Below the pieces are notes generated by a model. It did not search any database and had not been told where the DNA came from. It was given only the letters and a program-made list of their open reading frames with translations. Position numbers and translations under genes: made by a program. From Prosapia bicincta (taxonomy: Eukaryota > Arthropoda > Insecta > Hemiptera > Cercopidae), in the NCBI GenBank assembly GCA_036971475.1, contig JBAIZL010000063.1, forward strand, positions 2,027,790-2,091,789: 64,000 bases of DNA, given 5' to 3'. The stretch's first letter is position 1. The number at the start of each line of letters is the position of its first letter. This document shows, piece after piece, positions 53,395-63,622 of this stretch.

Positions 53395-53746
53395 AAGCCA
53401 TTCATCGTAACTGTAAAGTTATTCCTGAACTTTAGCAATAAGAACAATAATGTATAGATCGTCTACATAAAGCCCAAAATGAATTGGTTTAAAAATTAAA
53501 TTATCCAATTAAAGCTGCTCAAGATCGCTAACAACAATATCACCAAATTTGGGAGATACTGGACTACCCATATGTGTGCCATAAACTTGCTTATAAACTG
53601 TATTATCAAATTGAAAAAATGTGTCTTCCATTAGAAATTCCAGAACTTCAAGTAAACGATAAAGATGAATATCATTTATACGTCAAATATAGTTACATCT
53701 TTTCTCAATAGCTTTTAATACTAACTTAGTGCTGACATTAGTAAAA
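53395..53746 (-). pseudogene. Penelope-like reverse transcriptase palm relic
   Basis: On the minus strand: TNVSTKLVLKAIEKRCNYI, a stop, RINDIHLYRLLEVLEFLMED, then RT motif B GTHMGSPVSPKFGD (near 53560), a stop, and motif C YVDDLYII (near 53470) with both catalytic Asp residues. The GSPVSP plus YVDD pairing and preceding block are typical of Penelope-like RTs. Two or more in-frame stops disable it. It stops abruptly at 53746, next to the oppositely oriented terminal segment. Confidence 0.78.
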
Positions 53747-53752
53747 AGTGAC

Positions 53753-54032
53753 TATCATGGACTATTACGTTTTATAGTGTGTTTCTTAGTTATTTATATT
53801 TATTTGTATTCTTGTATTGTTAATTTAATATTATTAATAACTTATTGTATTGTTTTTTATTTTATATTAATTTTTTGTGTATTTTATGACGTAGATGTCA
53901 ATTCTGTCTATTACACTTGTAGGCCTGAATGAGGACGAGAATTTAGTCGTCGAAACTTTAACAAATTCCTAATAAATCGATTTCTTTTACTCTCGCATCA
54001 ACCGTGTTTATATTTATTTTTAGTAGATTTAA
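53753..54032 (+). repeat. Penelope-like terminal segment, right (inverted to the left one)
   Basis: About 280 bp matching the reverse complement of 51124-51372, with substitutions and small indels. It contains the more complete hammerhead-like motif at 53925-53956. A 67-codon open frame inside it is chance. Confidence 0.75.
53925..53956 (+). ncRNA. Degenerate hammerhead-like motif (PLE1 terminus)
   Basis: CTGAATGAG is followed by a five-pair stem, GACGA (53934-53938) with TCGTC (53947-53951), then GAAAC. A working core would read CTGATGA with no spare base before the stem, so this has one inserted A and one unpaired G. The partner terminus has lost half of the stem. Probably decayed. Confidence 0.3.
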
Positions 54033-54764
54033 CATACACTTTATTAAATTCAAATACTTAAATGTATAGAAATTATATTAAATGAAAAAATAAAAAGATA
54101 AATTAATGTAAATGTTTTATTGTAAACTTTTAACTTCTCCTGTCGGTTTTATTATCATTAGACTTTAAACAAACACATATATAAAACTGCATGTAATATT
54201 TGTGTTTTAATAAAACGAAAATTGAACTACCCTACATTTTTAAACCCGAAGAAATGAGTCCCGCATATGATCTGTCAGTGACAGAATAGATACAATTTAT
54301 TTTTATCAGTGACTAAGTATATCAATGATAACGAAAAATGATGTAGCTTATATAAACTATATAAACTTTATATATAAAAATGTGATGTAGTTTTTTGTAC
54401 GCTTCAAAAATTCAAAACGTTCTGCAGTGATTGAGGTGAAATTTTAACAAGATATACAACTTGCGTCAAAGGTGAGTTTTGTGCATTTTTAACGTCAGTA
54501 ACAAACCGGTGACCACGAGAAAAAAAAGCTTTATTAACGGACAGCTATGTACCAGCAATAGTGCCAACTGCCGCAAGTGAGGGGGACACATCATACTAGC
54601 AACGACAACCAAGGGTCTCATGTAAAACTTTACTTGCTCCTAATTACATTGTTTACTAACATAAACAAACATACAAATAGCAACCCATTCAAATAATTTT
54701 AGCTTATTATAATTATAGATTAAATATTCACCTTAATTAAGGTGTTATCATGTAGTGATAAAAT
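54033..54764. other. AT-rich DNA with a short GC-richer patch, nothing recognised
   Basis: The patch around 54500-54640 is less AT-rich. It may belong to the interspersed element that follows, but no motif supports that. Confidence 0.4.
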
Positions 54765-55195
54765 TGCGCCAGCGCATTCTAGACGTTTGAAGACTCAACT
54801 AAAAACAAAAGTGTCGAATAAAGTAGTGTGCGCTGTAAACAATTTTTCAAAATTATTATATTTTTTCAAATTTATTACGCATAACTTTTCATTATATTAC
54901 TAAATTTATCTCAAAAGGAATTTTCAATTATATAAAGGCTCATAACAATTACAAGTATTTTATTTTATTTCGTTTTCAATTCTCCAATTATACCAATCTA
55001 AACCTACCTCTAATGTATAACCTCAAGTACTGTTTGCTTTCATCTGCGTTGTACATTTTATGATATAATGCTCAGAGTATATAGGGTATGTCAACATTGC
55101 TCCAGAAAAGACACTAATTTTTGGACAGCTCAGACGGAAGGTTGGGGTGTATATTTTTAATAAATACATTGGATGAAGCAAATGTCGTAAATTGT
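54765..55195 (+). repeat. Interspersed family A, copy 2
   Basis: Matches 56805-57225 throughout: GCATTCTAGACG, GTGCGCTGTAAACAA, ACGCATAACTTTTCATTATA, CTACCTCTAA, GGAAGGTTGGGGT and AATACATTGGATGAAGC. No open frame of note. Confidence 0.75.
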
Positions 55196-55339
55196 TGTAT
55201 ATAAAAATGTTAAGTGTGTGCAGTGGTGCTATCTTGCGGGAAATAAACATTGTTTTTGTTGAGTAAAAAATGTTGAAATTAAATGAAAACAAGCCTTATC
55301 CTAGATCATGACTATTTTACTTTCTATTTCTTCAAGCTA

Positions 55340-55520
55340 CTTGCATACGTACGCAAAAACCTGTCTCGTTCAATCTCGTTCCATTACCATCTGAGTCATT
55401 CACAGCTTGTAGGGATGAAATATTAAGTCTTTTTGCAAAGTTGTTCTCACTGATTCACGAGTTTGTCCTAATTCATCTGCATGTCTTCTTGTCGACAGAC
55501 TTTGGCTAGAAATCAAAGCC
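55340..55520 (-). pseudogene. Mariner-type transposase relic (HTH region)
   Basis: A minus-strand translation gives SLSTRRHADELGQTRESV, then RTTLQKDLIFHPYKL, a stop, MTQMVMERD and another stop. STRR.A.ELG..R.SV with KDL.FHPYK is the DNA-binding helix-turn-helix segment common in arthropod Tc1/mariner-like transposases, which bind the inverted ends of their element. Only about 55 codons remain, with three stops, and no catalytic DDE part or terminal repeat is visible. Family level within the superfamily cannot be told. Confidence 0.6.
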
Positions 55521-55611
55521 TATATAACCATTTCAATGTTTTGCAACAATAATGTATTTTTATTCTTACATAATATTTATAATTTTTGTTTCAATTAATT
55601 TTAGGAATGCT

Positions 55612-55613
<2 letters not shown>

Positions 55614-55645
<32 letters not shown>
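55614..55645. repeat. (TA)n microsatellite
   Basis: About 32 bp of TA repeat upstream of the 160 bp tandem array. Confidence 0.9.
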
Positions 55646-55648
<3 letters not shown>

Positions 55649-55695
55649 TTTAACATTAGATTTATGTAATTCGGTACACTGAATTTCATAAGTCT

Positions 55696-56640
55696 TTGGG
55701 GCGGAGCCCTGTGGATGGATCTACACCAAACGTAACACGCACCATCCTGGGAGTATGTTAAACAAACCCATTAACTTCCATCAACTTCTGTGTAGCGGTT
55801 TAGGCATCCATAAGATATATCCATGTATACATCAGTTTTTGAACCACGCTTAGCCTCTGGGGCGGAGCTCTGTGGATGAATCTACAACAAACTTCACACG
55901 AACGAGTCTAGGAATATGTTAAACAATCTGTTCAGCGTTTTAGGCGTCCATAAAATACATACAACACACATACAAATATACAATGTTTTTTTACATCCTA
56001 GGCCTCTGGGGCTGAGTAGTGTGGTTGTACCTACACCACACTTGACACGAACAGTCTTGGAAATATGTTAAACAATTCCTCCGAGTTTCATTAACATGTT
56101 TTCAGAGGTTTAAGCTTTCATAAGACATATTCATACACACGTATAAACATATCTCGATTTTCAAACCATCCTAAGGTTTTTGGGCGGAGCCCTGTGGATG
56201 GATTTACACCAAACGTAACACAATCCATCTTGGGAATACGTTATACAATCCCTCCAAATTGTATAAACTTCTGTTTAGCAGGACAGACGTCCATAAGACA
56301 CGTACATACATACATCAGTTTTTCTTGCATCCTGAGCCTCTGGTGGCGAACCCCTCTAGATCCCTCTAAACCAAACTTCACAAAATCCATCCTGAAAATA
56401 TGTTAACAAATCTCTCCAAATGTCTTTAACATGTTCAGTAGACTAAGCGTTCAAAAGATACATACATACTTACATCGGTTTTTGAGCCATCCTAAAACTC
56501 TAAGGCGGAGCCCTGCAAATGGATCTTCACCAAACTTCATAGGAACTATTCTGGAAACATGTTAAATAAACCCTCCAAATTTCATCAACTTCTGTTCAGA
56601 GGTTTAGGCGTTTATAACATACAATCATACATACATAAAC
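55696..56640 (+). repeat. Tandem repeat, about 160 bp unit, 6 diverged copies
   Basis: Each unit has CTCTGGGGCGGAGCCCTGTG or a close variant (55696, 55855, 56005, 56174, 56335, 56499), then CACCAAACTTCACA, ATATGTTAAACAAT, CATCAACTTCTG, GGTTTAGGCGTCCATAA and CATACATACATC. Units are roughly 150-175 bp and differ at many sites. The array ends against family A copy 3. Open frames inside do not persist from unit to unit. Confidence 0.88.
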
Positions 56641-57230
56641 ACAAACATTCATTTTTATAGATAGATGTAGAATAACATCATCAACTATTAGTAAAGTTAG
56701 GTGAAGCATACAACGATATTGTCCGTAAATAAATTTTTATTTATGCCTTGTAAAATATTGCTTTCAAAAAAATGTGTATTTTAAATCTAAAATGTTCCTA
56801 TTACAGCGAATTCTAGACGGTCGAAAGCTAAACTAAGAGTAAAGATGTTGAATGGATAGGTGGCGCTGTAATCAATAATGCACAATTATTTTATATTTAT
56901 AAAGTAATCACGCATAACTTTTCATTATATTACCAAATTTATGTCAGGAAATAGTTTCAGTTATATAATTGTTTAATAACACGTAGAGATATTTCATTTT
57001 CCTATGTTTTGGAATCTTTAGTTTTAACAATCAAAATCTACCTCTCACGGTAAAGCTCAAATACTTTTTCCTGTCATCGGTTTTGAACGTCCTGTAATAA
57101 CATGGTATATTGAGTACGTTTGTTGCTTATATGATGATGATGATTAATGATTCTAATTTTTGGAAACCTCAGCCGGAAGGTTGGGGTCTTAAATTTTCAT
57201 AAATACATTGGAAGAAGCAAATGCGTGTGT
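56640..57230 (+). repeat. Interspersed family A, copy 3
   Basis: The longest plus-strand copy. Its left end ACAAACATTCATTTTTATAG (56642) matches the far end of the inverted copy at 63250-63285. Its right end GGAAGGTTGGGGTC (57175) and AATACATTGGAAGAAGC match copies 2 and 4. Non-coding. The ATAAAAATGAATGTTTGT terminus is of a kind seen at the ends of non-autonomous elements in many invertebrates; a Helitron-like nature is only a guess. Confidence 0.8.
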
Positions 57231-57519
57231 GCTGAATACGCTAAAACATTCCACAGCGATCTATAGCGAAATTTGAAAAGACATAGATAGAGCACACTTC
57301 AAAGACTTTTAAAGTGCTGCACAAAACACCTTCAATTAAAGTATAAAAATATTTTATTTATTTTCCCCGACAGTAACACTGTCCAAAACAAAATGTGTAG
57401 CATTGTACTTTGATGGTTTCCAATCGTTCATTCATTAAATTGTTGATATTTTAGTAGTTCAAACCTGCAAGATATTTGTTGAAGGTGTATAGAATATGTT
57501 AATGCGTAGTTAAAACAAA

Positions 57520-57520
<1 letters not shown>
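57231..57520. other. AT-rich DNA, nothing recognised
   Basis: No feature supported. Confidence 0.4.
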
Positions 57521-57577
<57 letters not shown>

Positions 57578-57714
57578 CGTTTTCTTGTTTATTAATTTAA
57601 AACAACATAGGTTATTCAAATACAAGAATATTTATTTATTATTTAAAGTAAAAGCTTTGGATATAAATTAATAAATATTCTTATATTTGAATAACCTAGT
57701 TGTTTTAATATATA

Positions 57715-57763
<49 letters not shown>
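57521..57763. repeat. Inverted pair of PLE2 ends flanked by (TA)n tracts
   Basis: Two (TA)n tracts (57521-57574 and 57708-57763) enclose two copies of the PLE2 terminal sequence, facing each other (57598-57640 and 57651-57706). Together they form an imperfect hairpin (ACAACATAGGTTATTC pairs with GAATAACCTAGTTGT). The right copy keeps AAAGCTTTGGATATAAATTA but lacks the hammerhead core. Confidence 0.75.
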
Positions 57764-57765
<2 letters not shown>

Positions 57766-57879
57766 ATTATGGTTCACAGCGACCATTAGTTACTGTTTCA
57801 TATATACAAGTGACCGAAAACAAACCGGACGTTTTTAAAATTACCATTACTTATTTATTAGGTTGTTAGTTAGAAGTTG

Positions 57880-58305
57880 TGTTACGTTCAAATATTTATC
57901 TACACAATACCTCAAATTTGGCGACCTTCTTGGTCACGAGGTTTCACCGAAACATGAAATGAGCCCACCTGGAAACTTGCGTCGCACAGCTGACACAGGT
58001 CAGAGCCCCCAAACCCACTATCGTGGCGCCCAACCTCTAGCGAGCTACCTCCGTCTCACATGTATCCGAGCGTTTAGTATCCCTACCGCTAGTGAAAAAA
58101 CGGTATTATTTACCCATATACCAAGCTCTTAAGCCCTTCCCATGGAGAATCAGGAGATAGTGAAATGAAACAGTATGGTAATTGTTGTGCTAACAGCGGG
58201 GGGAAAAAACCTGGCCAGAAAGAAACCCTGCTAGAAGAAATCCCGCAACGGATCATGCAGGAAACCTGGGGGGCTTGAATCACCATATGCTAAGGAATAA
58301 GGTGA
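57880..58305 (+). other. GC-richer block of unknown origin
   Basis: This 400 bp block stands out from AT-rich neighbours. It contains TTTGGCGACC (57917) and TGGCGCCCAAC (58024); the latter matches the first 11 bases of primer-binding sites complementary to lysine tRNA in some LTR retrotransposons, but the next bases do not fit. An 89-codon open frame (57863-58132) resembles nothing I know. It could be the leader of an LTR element, but no LTR pair is visible. Confidence 0.35.
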
Positions 58306-58309
58306 TGTA

Positions 58310-58842
58310 TTACCTTACAAATAACTTGTTAGTTAGTCTATGACACGAATAGCATGCTCCTTTTCTTCTGCTGCCTACGCGAAACTGAAAAAGCATGCAG
58401 TGGAAATTAGCACTTCCGTTTTGGGTGAGCTGCGACCCTGGGGATGAGCCATTACTACATTTATTATAATAATGTATTGGCAAGGATGTGGTTAATGATA
58501 TTTCTTTAAAACGTTATTTAGTTATATGACAAATACTTACATTTTCCTACGTTTTTACTTTTGTATATTTAGTACAATAATAAAACTTCTTTTGTAGTTG
58601 TACATGAATTCTAAACAATAATTCATAAATAACATGGAGTAAATAGTTGGTTTATATAGTCGAAGTAGCCACTATTTGCATCGTTAATTTGAAGAAACAA
58701 AACAACATATTACAAGAAATAAACATTGACAGTATGTCACCAAATACGTTACTTAAATAGTGATATATTTTAGTCATGACAATGGTCACAAGTAAAGTAC
58801 AGTAGAACAGTCTACTGTAAGATAAATGAGACATATCTAGTT
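58310..58842 (+). repeat. Left arm of a 533 bp inverted repeat
   Basis: Reverse complement of 59198-59730 with a few per cent differences. It starts TTACCTTACAAATAACTTG and ends near ACATATCTAGTT. No coding content. Confidence 0.9.
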
Positions 58843-59197
58843 TTTCAATTATCATGCTATTTCGAAGCTAACATTATTTATTTTCTCTTGATTAACTTGC
58901 ACACATAATAGATACGTTTGCAAGTTACTCGTCAGTGGAATACATGTATATTTTCAATCTCGGTTCCATAACCTTAGTTTTGTTGATAACCTGTGCTTGA
59001 AGTGTGTCCACTTGAGTAAAGCTTACTATGTCAAAGCCATCTGTCAATGTTCTTAATAGCTTTCCTTTGTTAAGTGTCACATTACATATCCTATCAAAAC
59101 ATTGAGTCTATTGTTGTCCCTTATTTCGGAAATATCTCTTCATTTAGTGTTTATATTCAACGTGTAGAAAATAGTTATTAATATTTAATTAGTCTTC
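58843..59197. other. Spacer of the 533 bp inverted repeat
   Basis: 355 bp of AT-rich DNA with no open frame of note. If the arms are terminal inverted repeats, this is the remnant interior of a non-autonomous element. Confidence 0.7.
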
Positions 59198-59730
59198 AAC
59201 TAGATATGTCTCATTTATCTTACAGTAGACGATTCTACTATACTTGACTTGTGACCATTGTCATGACTAAAATATATCACTATTTAAGTAACGTATTTGG
59301 TGACATACTGTCAAAGTTTATTTCTTGTAATATGTTGTTTTGTTTCTTCAAATTAACGATGCAAATAGTGGCTACTTCGACTATATAAACCAACAATTTA
59401 CTCCATGTTATTTATGAATTATTGTTTACAAATCATGTACAACTACAAAAGAAGTTTTGTTATTGTACTAAATATACAAAAGTAAAAACTTAGGAAAATG
59501 TAAGTATTTGTCATATAACTAAATAACGTTTTAAGGAAATATCATTAACCACATCCTTGCCAATACATTATTATAATAAATGTAGTAAAGGTTCATCCCC
59601 AGGGTCGCAGCTCACCCAAAACGGAAGTGCTAATTTCCACTGCATGCTTTTTCAGTTTCGCGTAGGCAGCAGAAGAAAAGGAGCATGCTATTCGTGCCAT
59701 AGACTCACTAACAAGTTATTTGTAAGGCAA
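59198..59730 (-). repeat. Right arm of the 533 bp inverted repeat
   Basis: It pairs with the left arm along its whole length. It ends TTATTTGTAAGGCAA. An 82-codon frame starting at 59557 is open by chance, and its counterpart in the left arm does not support coding. Confidence 0.9.
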
Positions 59731-60194
59731 AATCAATTCTTGCTTAGGTCAACAACAAAATATTTTATTTTAGTGACTTTTAATAATTACAATTATTATA
59801 AATAAAGTAACTTTCTCTATGCGTTAAAACTGCTGTTTCACAACATAACCTATAACATAAATCAGGTGTTTAATGAGATCACATGTTATCACTTATTTTA
59901 AGATAAATGCGACGAGTACCTATATTGCATATTTTGAGCTTTTGGAAAATTTTTTTTTTATAAGTTTTTAATAATTAAGCGCAGCCTTTTGTATTTATTT
60001 CCATAGATTAGATCTCCATGATATTACAACATACCATATCAGACAGGATACAAACACTCTAATAATTTTATTTCCGGTAAAACATACCCTTCCTTCGTTC
60101 AAATTGAATTTTTTTAAGCAACCTGCCCTCGAGAAAATACAATTTATCTCTTTTTCAAAACTCCAGGAGACCTACATGACACTTTATCAATCCC
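59731..60194. other. AT-rich DNA, nothing recognised
   Basis: No feature supported. Confidence 0.4.
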
Positions 60195-60285
60195 TCCTTT
60201 ATTTCTTCTTACTAGGAGATGTAATTGGTAAAACCCCCTAAACGTAAACCTACTTTAGGGTCACTTGTTTTAATACCATGTCCTT
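60195..60285 (+). repeat. Interspersed repeat D, copy 1
   Basis: TCCTTTATTTCTTCTTACTAG, GGTAAAAC and CTACTTTAGGGTCA recur at 63535-63622 in the same order and spacing. Confidence 0.75.
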
Positions 60286-61379
60286 CAACATTAAAAAATT
60301 AAGTTTTATAACTTTAATCTTACCTATAATCAAGATTCTTTACTTCTTCCTAACTTATGACTTTTATATTTTTACTTTTATTACTTATTGCTTGTTACAC
60401 GTTTTATTACAGTAGTGTTATAGAATAATGTTTTATGATATCCATGTTTACGTATTTTTCTTATTAAATATAAATGATATACTGTGCAAATAGAATATTG
60501 TATACCAATAAAAATGGAAATTTAAACAATCTTCTTGAAATATAATTTTGAGGGCTTTTATAATATATCCACTCTAGGTTTTATCAGAAAGAAATAAATT
60601 TCATTCCATTCTAATTTAAATGTCAGAAAAAACTCCCCTGCGCCACGTTCTATTTAGACAATGAACAATTGCACGTCTTGTTCTCCATAGAAGCAACATT
60701 GTGCATTTTTCTTTTACTGCCCATGGTAAAGCGAAATCAGGATTTACCTTGCTATTGTTTCCTTACTTTTTATGTACTTCATCAGGCGTTGTTCAATTAG
60801 TCATATTTTTTATCTTATTAGTTATATTTCTTAATCACTTTTTATATTTAATTTTGTTAGATTTATTTTAATAAATTTAGTTTTATAAACCACAATTTTA
60901 AAATCAACTCTTTTAAACGAAATTTGCACAAATATTAAAACATTTAGAAAAGAGTAATCAATTATTACATTATCTATACATATTCTAAATAGCTTGTAAC
61001 CCTGACTTTTTTGTAAATTCTTTTAGTTATTTTTAAAAATAATTTAATTTACACACAAATTATTATTTATACTTAAAAAAGACTTTTCAGGCAATTGTTT
61101 ACCTTACCGATTGTATCTTTCAATTTTACGTAGGTAGACTGGCTGACTATCCAATTTTTCTGCAAAAATACGTTACATTAAGGTTTTTCTTTTAAATTTT
61201 CAAAACAGATATTTATTTCATACAATATAAATAAAATCTTTGGACAATAATAATTTAAATTTAATTAAAGGTACATCTCTTCAAATTAACAGTTAATATC
61301 TTTCGAAATTATTCTATTAGACAACATTATGTCAGATGCATACTGATATCCTTTGTATATTTATTTATTTTATCAAATT
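60286..61379. other. AT-rich DNA, nothing recognised
   Basis: About 1.1 kb, strongly AT-rich, without a coding signature, RNA gene or repeat copy that I can identify. Confidence 0.4.
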
Positions 61380-61680
61380 ACTATGAGACCAGCACTTACC
61401 AACTAGCTGATGCTAAACAGCTAGCTCGAAGCGTGTACGGTTATTAAATTTTTGGTGATGGTAAACAGTATGAATATTCTCATCTACAGAGGGTAGAAAG
61501 GTGGGACTACAAGAAGGATTAAGAGCGACATGTGAAATCCTCTGGTAGAGAACATAGGGACGTCATGGGATTCATGTGCGCTTGAAATAAACCCTCTCTT
61601 TGCCGGGGTTTTAGGGTAGTTGCCACCCATTTATTCCCATTCTAATGGGAAAAGGGAAGATGGAACGTCGATTAAATTCA
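61380..61680 (+). other. GC-richer patch, possibly a decayed interspersed element
   Basis: It contains TAGCTG and CAGCTA, able to form a small hairpin (61404-61423), then GCGTGTACGG. The patch is less AT-rich than its surroundings. No open frame or second copy in this window. Confidence 0.25.
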
Positions 61681-61939
61681 TACTAATTTTTGTATGTGAA
61701 ATATAGAAATATTTGTTTCTATAAGAAAATTTATATTTAAAAGCATAAAAATAAATTAATGTTTATTAGTACGAGGCTGAGTGCTTTATGAAACTTCACA
61801 TCATTCCATTTCAAATTTTAAAATAGTTCATAAAAGTAAAATAAATAAATATTTTAGATTATTAGGATCGGCGTTCTAAATATTTTATCAATAGTAAGTA
61901 CAACATAAACATTAGTTCAAGTATCGACTTACCTATTGA

Positions 61940-62444
61940 TCCCCCGACTTCGACTAAACAATCATTTTACTCAACCGTCATATTAGAAACACCGTTGCAC
62001 TATTATGTTATTCTCTTTATGAAACTAACTCTATATATAAAGACAGTTATATTTACAAATTAGACAATTTATTGCGTATTATTTTTAATTAAATTTTCAT
62101 TTTAAAAATACCTCTTTAATTATCTTTTCATGAATTTTTCATTTGAAATTTAAACGCTTTTTCGCAAAACGTGTAATTACGCATAGAGTGTAGGATGAAC
62201 TATTATAAAACGCTGATATATTTTTCTATTAAATTGTTTAATCCACCCAATAGCGTCTCGTTTCATAGGGTTTTTTTACATTAAAGTTTATTCACCTTTA
62301 AAAGCTAACCAAACAGATTGCATCATTTTCTTCTGTTTCTTCTTATACAGAAAAGTTCCAAAGGCCATCATCCTAAGCCCTAAGGTCAAATAGAATGAAT
62401 CTGATTAGTGTGTGATAAATGCTTTAAAGAGAAAACGCTGTTCA
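61940..62444 (+). repeat. Interspersed family C, copy 2 (unoccupied target)
   Basis: Uninterrupted relative of the repeat that received the LOA-like element. The site corresponding to the target duplication is 62375-62387 (AAGCCCTAAGGTC), and both flanks continue through it. Confidence 0.88.
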
Positions 62445-62446
62445 AC

Positions 62447-62575
62447 TAAACAACTAAACATTCATTATACTCAACCGTCATATTAGAAACTGCGTTGCAT
62501 TATCAACCTATTCTCTTTATGAAACTAACACTATATATAAAAAATGTTATGTTTACATATTACAATTTATTAAAT
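62447..62575 (+). repeat. Interspersed family C, copy 3 (partial, in tandem)
   Basis: Restarts directly after copy 2 with ACTAAACATTCATTATACTC and TCATATTAGAAAC, then CTATATATAAAAA, and breaks off after about 130 bp. Confidence 0.75.
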
Positions 62576-62689
62576 AGTAATTTGGTGTGATGTCTCTTCG
62601 AATTTTGCCATAGTTTACTGTAGAATATTTTGGTGTATTAAGCGCACACAATTCAACATAACATTATTATATACAACGATTTACAGCTT

Positions 62690-63296
62690 TTGATTCATCC
62701 AATGTATTTATGAAAAATTAGGACCCCAACCGTACGGCTGAGGTTTCCAAAAATTAGAAATATTTTCACCTTAAAACACAGACTCTACATACTTACTCTA
62801 GGACTATGTATCATAGGAGGCTCAAAACCGATGACATCAAAAAGTATTTGAGCTTTACCGTGAGAGGTAGATTTTTATTGTTAAAACTAAAGATTCCAAA
62901 ACAAAGGAAAATAAAATACCTCTACGTGTTATTAAACAATTATATAACTGAAACTATTTCCTGACATAAATTTGGTAATATAATGAAAAGTAATGCGTGA
63001 TTACTTTAAAAATATAAAATAATTGTGCATTATTGATTACAGCGCCACCTATCCATTAAACATCTTTACTCTTAGTTTAGCTTTAGACTGTCTAGAACAC
63101 GCTGTAACAGGAACATTTTACATTTAAAACACACATTTTTTTTGAAAGCAATATTCTACAAGGCATAAAAACAAAATTATTTACGGCCAATATCGTTGTA
63201 TGCTTCACCTAACATTACTAATAGTTAATGATGTTAATCTATATCTCTCTATATATCTATAAAAATGAATGTTTGTGTTTATGTATGTATATATGT
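62690..63296 (-). repeat. Interspersed family A, copy 4 (inverted)
   Basis: Reverse complement of copy 3 over nearly its full length: CCAACCGTACGGCTGAGG near 62726, GAGAGGTAGATTTTTATTG near 62861, AGCGCCACCTATCCATT near 63041, and ATAAAAATGAATGTTTGTG at 63257. Beyond that end lies satellite sequence. Confidence 0.85.
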
Positions 63297-63445
63297 AGCA
63301 GTCATGCACATCGTAAGTAACTTCAATGGTTTAGTGAGTAACAATCATGCACATAGTAAGTAACTTCAATAGCTTAGTGAGTAACAGTCATGCACATAGT
63401 AAGTAACTGCAATGGCTTAGTAAGTAACAATGTTGTACATAGTAG
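63297..63445 (-). repeat. Isolated satellite fragment, about 3.4 units of 43 bp
   Basis: Three units with ATGCACATAGTAAGTAAC and GCTTAGTGAGTAAC, then TGTTGTACATAGTAGGTAA. These are the reverse complement of the main array's GTTACTTACTATG, TGCATGATTGTTAC and GTACAGCATTG. They resemble the simple form at the array's right edge more than the 88 bp dimer. Confidence 0.9.
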
Positions 63446-63534
63446 GTAAGACTGGTGTGTGCACAATACTAAAATATACACAAACACAAGTAGAGATATA
63501 AGGGATTACCATATATGAATTATTTTTCAGCTCA

Positions 63535-63622
63535 AACTCCTTTATTTCTTCTTACTAGGGGGTCTAACTGGTAAAACGCCCTGAACGTAAGTCTACTTTA
63601 GGGTCATGTGTTCTAATTACGT
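63535..63622 (+). repeat. Interspersed repeat D, copy 2
   Basis: Second copy of the 60195-60285 sequence. It runs straight into family C copy 4. Confidence 0.75.

Noticed and set aside
55023..55292. 89-codon minus-strand frame
   Set aside because: It lies on family A copy 2, and the matching frame is not kept in copies 3 and 4.
58652..59805. Open frames in the inverted-repeat arms (58652-58855 minus, 59557-59805 plus)
   Set aside because: The mirror positions in the other arm do not keep comparable frames, and no known domain is present.
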